DNA of 64,000 nucleotides. It comes from an uncultured Gemmiger sp. (GTDB lineage: Bacteria > Bacillota > Clostridia > Oscillospirales > Ruminococcaceae). Each line of letters opens with the position of its first letter. Position 1 is the stretch's first letter. The notes beneath the pieces were generated by a model. That model made no database searches, was not told the origin of the DNA, and worked only from the letters and a program-made list of their open reading frames with translations. A program made the translations under genes and the position numbers. The stretch covers positions 1-64,000 of the forward strand of contig NZ_CAKTFU010000009.1 in NCBI RefSeq assembly GCF_934561205.1, in the 5' to 3' direction. Below are positions 59,106-64,000 of this stretch, in pieces.

Positions 59106-61367
59106 TTATTTCCCCAAATGCCAGATGTCGCGGTCATATTCCGCAATGGTGCGGTCGCTGGAGAAGAACCCTGCCTTGGCGATGTTGACAAGGCACTTGC
59201 GGCGCCAGCCCATCGGGTCGCAAGCGTAGTCGCTGAGGGCCTGCCCCTTGCGCACCACATAGGCGTTGAAGTCCGGCAGCGTCTGGAACCAATCCTTGTG
59301 GATCAGCTCGTTTTGCAGGCGCTGCAGGTTTTCCTGCTGCCCGGCTGCCAGCATCTGCGGGCCGGTCAGGAAGTCCACGGCGCGGCGGATGTTGGGGTCG
59401 CCCTCATACCACTGCGCGGCAACGTAGTCCCCTGCATCGTAGCGGTGGATGACCTGGTCGGAGGTCTGCCCGAAGATATACAGATTCTCCGGCCCGACCT
59501 GCTGGCTGATTTCGACGTTGGCGCCGTCCATCGTGCCGAGGGTCAGCGCACCGTTGAGCATAAATTTCATATTGCCGGTGCCGGATGCTTCCTTGGAGGC
59601 AAGGCTGATCTGCTCGGACAGATCGCAGGCAGGGATCAGCTTTTCTGCCGCTGTCACGTTGTAATTTTCCACAAAGACGACCTGCAGCCACGGGGACACC
59701 TCGGGGTCCTGCGCAATGACCTTGGAGAAGGTCAGCAGTGCGTGGATGATATCCTTGGCGATGGTGTACGCGGGCGCCGCCTTGGCACCGAAAATGCTGA
59801 CCAGCGGCACGGCGGGCAGATGCCCTGCCTTGATTTCGTAATACTGGTGGATGAGGTACAAGAGGTTCAGCTGCTGGCGCTTGTACTCGTGCAGGCGCTT
59901 GGACTGGATGTCAAACACCGCCTGCGTGTTGACCTTGACATTCTGGGTGTGCAGCAGCCAATCCGCCAGCGCCTGTTTGTTCGCGGATTTAACGGCGGTC
60001 AGCTCGTCCAGCACGCTCTCGTCATCGGCAAAGGCCAGCAGCTTTTCCAGCTCGGCGGCATCCTTGCGGAAGCCGGAGCCGATATACTTTTCCAGCACCT
60101 CGGTCAGGCGGGGGTCACATTCCAGCAGCCAGCGGCGGAAGGTGATGCCGTTGGTCTTGTTGTTGAACTTTTCCGGGTACAGCAGGTAAAAACCGTGCAG
60201 CTCGGAATTTTTCAGGATCTCGGTGTGCAGCGCCGCCACGCCGTTGGTGGAATGGGTAAAGTGGATGTCCATATGCGCCATATGCACGCGGTCATCCTTG
60301 TCGATGATGGCAAGGCTTTCGTCCTCGGTGCGGGTGCGTGCCAGCTCGTCCAGCTTTTCGATGATGGGCATCAGCTGCGGCACCACGGCGTCCAGATAGG
60401 CGCGCGGCCACTTTTCCAGCGCTTCCGCCAGAATGGTGTGGTTTGTGTAGGCGCAGGTCTTGGTGACGATCTCGACAGCCTCGTCAAATTCGATGCCCTT
60501 TTCGCCCAGCAGACGAATCAATTCCGGGATGACCATACTGGGGTGGGTGTCGTTGATCTGAATGGCGGCGTAATCCGCCAGGTCGTGGTAGTTGCAGCCG
60601 CGGGCGGCACATTCCGCCAAAATCAGCTGCGCACCGGCAGAAACCATCAGATACTGCTGGTAGACGCGCAGACGACGCCCTGCTTCGTCGGAATCATCGG
60701 GGTACAGGAACAGCGTCAGGTTCTTGTCGATGACGGTCTTGTCAAAGGAAATGCCGTCCTTTACAATGCTCTCGTCAATGGTGTCCAGATCAAACAGGTT
60801 CAGCGTGTTGGTGCGCGCGCCGTAACCGGTGACTGCCAGCTTGTACAGGCGGGCGTTGTAAGTCTTGCCTGCCAGCTCCACCGGGTAGGTGATGTCGGTT
60901 TTCTCTGCCCAGCTGTGGGCGGTAAGCCACGGGTCGGGCTTTTCGTTCTGCAAGCCGTTTTCAAAGCTCTGACGGAACAGACCAAAGTGGTAGCGCAGCC
61001 CCACGCCGTCGCCCGGCAGACCGAGTGTTGCCAGCGAATCCAGGAAGCAGGCAGCCAGACGACCCAGACCGCCATTGCCCAGGGAAGGCTCCGGCTCGAC
61101 TTCCTCAATGTCAGACAGGTTCTTGCCGGCGGCTTCCAGCGCGGCGCGGGCGTCATCGTACAGACCCAGATTGATGAGGTTGTTGGACAGCAGCTTGCCG
61201 ATCAAAAATTCGGCGCTGATGTAGTACAGCTTGCGTCCCGTGACGGGCTGCACCTTGCCCGCGCTCTTTTGGCGCACAAGCTCCAGCAGCGCCAGATACA
61301 GTTCCTGGTTCGTGCAGTCAGCCAGCGGCTTGCCGGTGTATCCTTGCAGCAGTTCGGTAAAGTTCAT
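59106..61367 (-). CDS. glgP: Glycogen/maltodextrin phosphorylase
   Basis: 753 residues of family GT35. It releases glucose 1-phosphate from alpha-1,4-glucan chains. '[20 protein letters not shown]' and '[13 protein letters not shown]' mark the N-terminal domain, 'FEYKRQQLN'-like '[20 protein letters not shown]' the hinge, and PLP-binding Lys 601 is in '[18 protein letters not shown]'. It is somewhat shorter than the 800-840 residues of enteric enzymes, as in many Firmicutes. AGGAGGAC precedes ATG 61367. It is divergent from an AraC regulator. Confidence 0.94.
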   Translation of the reverse strand: MNFTELLQGYTGKPLADCTNQELYLALLELVRQKSAGKVQPVTGRKLYYISAEFLIGKLLSNNLINLGLYDDARAALEAAGKNLSDIEEVEPEPSLGNGGLGRLAACFLDSLATLGLPGDGVGLRYHFGLFRQSFENGLQNEKPDPWLTAHSWAEKTDITYPVELAGKTYNARLYKLAVTGYGARTNTLNLFDLDTIDESIVKDGISFDKTVIDKNLTLFLYPDDSDEAGRRLRVYQQYLMVSAGAQLILAECAARGCNYHDLADYAAIQINDTHPSMVIPELIRLLGEKGIEFDEAVEIVTKTCAYTNHTILAEALEKWPRAYLDAVVPQLMPIIEKLDELARTRTEDESLAIIDKDDRVHMAHMDIHFTHSTNGVAALHTEILKNSELHGFYLLYPEKFNNKTNGITFRRWLLECDPRLTEVLEKYIGSGFRKDAAELEKLLAFADDESVLDELTAVKSANKQALADWLLHTQNVKVNTQAVFDIQSKRLHEYKRQQLNLLYLIHQYYEIKAGHLPAVPLVSIFGAKAAPAYTIAKDIIHALLTFSKVIAQDPEVSPWLQVVFVENYNVTAAEKLIPACDLSEQISLASKEASGTGNMKFMLNGALTLGTMDGANVEISQQVGPENLYIFGQTSDQVIHRYDAGDYVAAQWYEGDPNIRRAVDFLTGPQMLAAGQQENLQRLQNELIHKDWFQTLPDFNAYVVRKGQALSDYACDPMGWRRKCLVNIAKAGFFSSDRTIAEYDRDIWHLGK

Positions 61368-61443
61368 AAAAAGTCCTCCTTTACTGTTACGACCGGATGT
61401 CCCATCCATTACCTAAGGTATACCACACAAAAAGAGAAAAAAC

Positions 61444-61473
61444 TTGCGCATTTCCTGCAAAATATGGTACAAT
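61444..61473 (+). promoter_or_regulatory. Promoter of the AraC regulator
   Basis: TTGCGC (61444-61449), 18-bp spacer, extended -10 TGGTACAAT with TACAAT at 61468-61473. Confidence 0.5.
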
Positions 61474-61506
61474 ACTATCATTCAGGGGCAACGGAGGAAC
61501 GAAAGT

Positions 61507-62361
61507 ATGAAAAACCAGTCTGCCTTGCAGGAAACCAAGCACCACGGCGCGGTGCGGTTCCCGTTCAATATTTACCCTTGCACGATACCGGGGGATTTCC
61601 GGCAGGTGGCGGTCCACTGGCAGGACAGCATGGAACTGATCTACATAAAGCGCGGCGCCGGGCTTGTGCAGACCGGGGCGCAGGTGTATCCGGCGCAAAG
61701 CGGGGATATTTTTGTGCTGACACCGGGTACGCTGCACGCCATACGCCAAGCGGAAAACTGCACCATGGAGTACGAAAATATCATTTTTGATTTGGAGCTT
61801 TTGGGCGGGGCGGAGGATCTTTGCGCGGAAAGATACCTGCTGCCGCTGCAAAGCGGACGCCTTGCGCTGCCGGAACGGCTCTCCCCCGCTGATGCGGGCT
61901 ACGCCGAGGCGGCAGCTTGCCTGCAGGAGGCAGAGGACGCCAACCGCAGCCGCCGCCCCGGCTATGAACTGCGCATAAAGGGCGCGCTGCTGCGGTTTTT
62001 GGCGCTGCTGATCGCACAGGGGCAGGCCCTGCCCCCTGCCGAAACTGCCAGCACCCAGCGGCTGAAAGGCGTATTGCAGTGGCTTTCGGCGCATTACAGT
62101 GAGCCGCTTTGCATCGCGGATGCCGCCGCGCTGTGCCAATGCAGCCCCAGCCACTTTATGCGGTGGTTCCGGCAGATGACCGGGCAGAGCTTTATTACCT
62201 TTTTGAAGGAATACCGCCTGAACGCCGCCGCCGAAGCGCTGCACGCCACCGACGATACCATCTTGAATATTGCCGGGCAGTGCGGGTTTGAGAATCTTTC
62301 GTATTTTAACCGCGCATTCAAGGCGCATTTCGGTATGACCCCGCGGGAATACCGGCGATGA
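61507..62361 (+). CDS. AraC-family regulator
   Basis: 284 residues. The cupin sensor has 'WQDSMELIYIKRGAGLVQT' and 'GDIFVLTPGTLHAI'; the AraC HTH has 'CIADAAALCQCSPSHFMRWF', 'TILNIAGQCGFENLSYFNRA' and 'GMTPREYRR'. GGAGGAACG precedes ATG 61507. Divergent from glgP by 139 bp; whether it controls glgP is unproven. Confidence 0.88.
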   Translation: MKNQSALQETKHHGAVRFPFNIYPCTIPGDFRQVAVHWQDSMELIYIKRGAGLVQTGAQVYPAQSGDIFVLTPGTLHAIRQAENCTMEYENIIFDLELLGGAEDLCAERYLLPLQSGRLALPERLSPADAGYAEAAACLQEAEDANRSRRPGYELRIKGALLRFLALLIAQGQALPPAETASTQRLKGVLQWLSAHYSEPLCIADAAALCQCSPSHFMRWFRQMTGQSFITFLKEYRLNAAAEALHATDDTILNIAGQCGFENLSYFNRAFKAHFGMTPREYRR

Positions 62362-62407
62362 CCTTGTCATAGGTCTGTGAAAAATTGTAAGGGTTGTGAA
62401 TCCTTTT

Positions 62408-63172
62408 ATGAATACATGGTTTACCGTGGAACAGGTGGATTCGCAGACATTTGCCATCAGCGAATACAAGCATTGGGAGGAAACACACTGCTACCTGCTA
62501 TGCGGGCAGGAAAAAGCCGTTCTGATAGACACCGGGCTGGGCGTTTCCGACATAAAAAGAGTTGTGGATCGTTTGACGCCGCTGCCGATTGAGGTGATTA
62601 CAACACACGCGCATTGGGATCACATCGGCGGGCACAAGTACTTTGATTCTATCGGCGTTCACGAGGCTGAAAAGCAGTGGTTGTCCGATGAGTTCCCGCT
62701 ACCGCTGCCCGTTGTCAAGAAAAATCTGACAAGACTCCCCTGCGATTTCCCGCCGGAGTTTTCCTTGGATGCGTATCGGATCTTTCAGGGTGTGCCGCAA
62801 AGGATCCTGCATGACGGTGACCGCTTGGATTTGGGCGGGCGGGAAATCGAGGTCATCCATACACCGGGACACTCCCCCGGGCATTGCTGCTTTTACGAGC
62901 CGGAGCGAAAGTATCTGTATTCCGGGGATTTGGTGTACAAGGGCTGCCTGGACGCCTTTTATCCCTCCACCGACCCGCAGCAATTCTATCAATCCGTACA
63001 GAAAATACGCTTCTACGATATTTGCAGGATTTTGCCCGGACATCATCAGTTGGATGTCCCTGTTTCGCTGGCGGCAGATATCGAAGCCGGATTTTCGCAG
63101 CTGGAGCAAAGTGGGAAACTCCGGCAGGGAAACGGCATTTTCTCGTTTGGGAATTTTCAAATTCACATATAA
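62408..63172 (+). CDS. Metallo-beta-lactamase-fold hydrolase
   Basis: 254 residues. The zinc motif is 'TTHAHWDHIGGHKYF' (H-x-H-x-D-H), with the third and fourth ligands in 'HTPGHSPGHCCFY', 'YSGDLVYKG' and 'ILPGHHQLDV'. It is a general MBL-fold hydrolase; substrate unknown. ATG 62408 is preferred; a GTG four codons upstream lies too close to its AAGGG. Confidence 0.87.
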   Translation: MNTWFTVEQVDSQTFAISEYKHWEETHCYLLCGQEKAVLIDTGLGVSDIKRVVDRLTPLPIEVITTHAHWDHIGGHKYFDSIGVHEAEKQWLSDEFPLPLPVVKKNLTRLPCDFPPEFSLDAYRIFQGVPQRILHDGDRLDLGGREIEVIHTPGHSPGHCCFYEPERKYLYSGDLVYKGCLDAFYPSTDPQQFYQSVQKIRFYDICRILPGHHQLDVPVSLAADIEAGFSQLEQSGKLRQGNGIFSFGNFQIHI

Positions 63173-63269
63173 AAATGGGTATTGGGAGGAGCGCATATCG
63201 TCCGAAGAGACGGGGCATGACCTACTCCAGATAGGAAAAATCTCTTTCGACCTCGGAAAGGAGCGTACC

Positions 63270-63608
63270 ATGAAAAAACTTGTCCCTTGGCTATTTGCCT
63301 CTGCCGCCGTTATGCTGATGCTGCCCGCACTGGCAGTCCGCTTTGTAAATGCGGATAGCGGGATGGCAGTATGTCTTGCGTTGTTTTTTCTCGCAGACCC
63401 GCTGTTTTCCGCTTGCATCGGGGTGTATGCCGGGCGGGACCCACAAAGGCTTTGGAGCTTGCCGATTTTTCCGGCGGTTTTCTTTTTGCTCGGTGCCTGG
63501 TTGTTTTTGGACGCGGGCGAAACGGCATTTCTTTTCTATGCAGCGGCCTATGCCTTGTTGGGATATGCCGCCATGCTGATTTCCTGGTTTATACGAAAAA
63601 AACCATAA
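63270..63608 (+). CDS. Small four-helix membrane protein
   Basis: 112 residues: MKKLVPWLFASAAVMLMLPA opens the first of four hydrophobic helices, with a short basic tail (IRKKP). No family recognised. GAAAGGAG precedes ATG 63270. It follows the MBL-fold gene by 97 bp and may be co-transcribed. Confidence 0.75.
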   Translation: MKKLVPWLFASAAVMLMLPALAVRFVNADSGMAVCLALFFLADPLFSACIGVYAGRDPQRLWSLPIFPAVFFLLGAWLFLDAGETAFLFYAAAYALLGYAAMLISWFIRKKP

Positions 63609-63620
63609 TAGATGTATTCT

Positions 63621-63657
63621 AAAAAAGTCCCTGCAGGAATTCCTGCAGGGACTTTTT
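63621..63657. terminator. Bidirectional terminator
   Basis: Near-perfect palindrome of 36 bases, AAAAAGTCCCTGCAGG mirrored across AATT, with A and T runs on both sides, between convergent genes. Confidence 0.88.
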
Positions 63658-63660
63658 GTA

Positions 63661-64000
63661 TCAGTTTTTGCTTTCCGGGAAGATGATTTTATTGACAAAG
63701 AAGAAAATCACCATCGAGATACCGCCGTTCAGCACCGTGGTGCCGATGTTGTAGATAAAGTCCGGCACCAGCAGCCCCGCCACGGCAACCCACACACAGT
63801 TGATGGAGTTGACGATGCAGGTGATGATGCAGAACGCCAGAACATACCATGCGATCTGCTTGCCCAGATTCCCCTTGCTGCGGAACACAAAATTGCGCTG
63901 GATCGGGAAATTGATGCACTCGCCGATGACCATGGCGATCATATACGCGCAGAAGTACGGCAAACCGCCGTGGGCGGCATCATAGCCGAGAATGTTCCAC
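63661..64000 (-). CDS. GtrA-like membrane protein, C-terminal part
   Basis: The last 112 residues of a gene whose start is beyond the right edge. Three to four helices are visible, with 'IGECINFPIQRNFVFRSKGN' and 'VNKIIFPESKN', matching GtrA-family flippase-like proteins involved in moving polyprenyl-linked sugars for surface polysaccharides. The TGA stop is at 63661-63663. Confidence 0.75.
   Translation of the reverse strand, partial: WNILGYDAAHGGLPYFCAYMIAMVIGECINFPIQRNFVFRSKGNLGKQIAWYVLAFCIITCIVNSINCVWVAVAGLLVPDFIYNIGTTVLNGGISMVIFFFVNKIIFPESKN

Noticed and set aside
59118..61790. An 890-codon plus-strand open frame opposite glycogen phosphorylase
   Set aside because: It is the antisense shadow of glgP, kept open by the strong codon bias of that gene; the translation has no domain, and glgP has all family motifs and a proper ribosome site.

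Overview
The window reads as chromosome from a GC-rich gut Firmicute of the Oscillospiraceae type (Faecalibacterium/Gemmiger/Subdoligranulum-like). This is inferred from gene content: AraC-controlled glycoside hydrolase loci, CUT1 ABC importers, MGH1-like and GH65 enzymes, DegV, TRAP transport, and Gram-positive signals such as AGGAGG ribosome sites, lipoboxes and LytTR/GHKL signalling. No rRNA, tRNA or CRISPR array was found, so the taxonomic call is not anchored by a marker gene.

Layout. 1-2000: start of a divergent FGGY sugar kinase, a PocR-domain AraC regulator and an SGNH esterase. 2100-6860: a decayed patch with a truncated STAND regulator, a fragment of a methyltransferase start and twin operator-like palindromes, then an intact run of three SAM methyltransferases, an alpha/beta hydrolase and an ATC-hydrolase-like protein. 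7000-8470: a membrane GGDEF protein and a promoter that drives only a series of hairpins (candidate small RNA). 8468-30750: a large carbohydrate region with two AraC regulators, two six-hairpin glycosidase-like enzymes, a CE1-type esterase, a CUT1 ABC transporter, GH3, an MFS carrier, GH2 beta-galactosidase, GH65 phosphorylase, beta-phosphoglucomutase, an EamA transporter and an M42 peptidase. The GH65/pgmB pair would convert an alpha-glucobiose plus phosphate to glucose 6-phosphate, while GH2/GH3 release sugars from beta-linked oligosaccharides.

30800-38000 is an accessory island. It holds a LysR-regulator remnant, a GHKL histidine kinase with a LytTR response regulator, and, divergently, a stand-alone degenerate receiver translationally coupled to a 701-residue lipoprotein. 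Directly repeated LytTR-like sites abut the -35 of the lipoprotein operon. An intact IS30 element with inverted ends and a 4-bp target duplication follows, and related IS-end scars lie at 30867 and 38001. 38000-40150 carries a vWA protein, a macro-domain/HTH protein and a hairpin-dense non-coding stretch.

40150-53811 is all minus strand: a circularly permuted ATP-grasp / alpha-E / transglutaminase / AstE-AspA peptidase-pair operon (a predicted amidoligase system of unknown product) behind a promoter immediately followed by a terminator, then DegV, a metal hydrolase, a MATE exporter, a TRAP importer and a GH31 glucosidase with a divergent AraC regulator. 55000-57600 holds a surface protein preceded by a leader with six GGCTC pentamers inside a short ORF and a strong terminator, a candidate phase-variable or attenuated switch. 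57700-64000 is ordinary: a MalY/PatB aminotransferase, glycogen phosphorylase, an AraC regulator, an MBL hydrolase, a small membrane protein and a partial GtrA-like protein.
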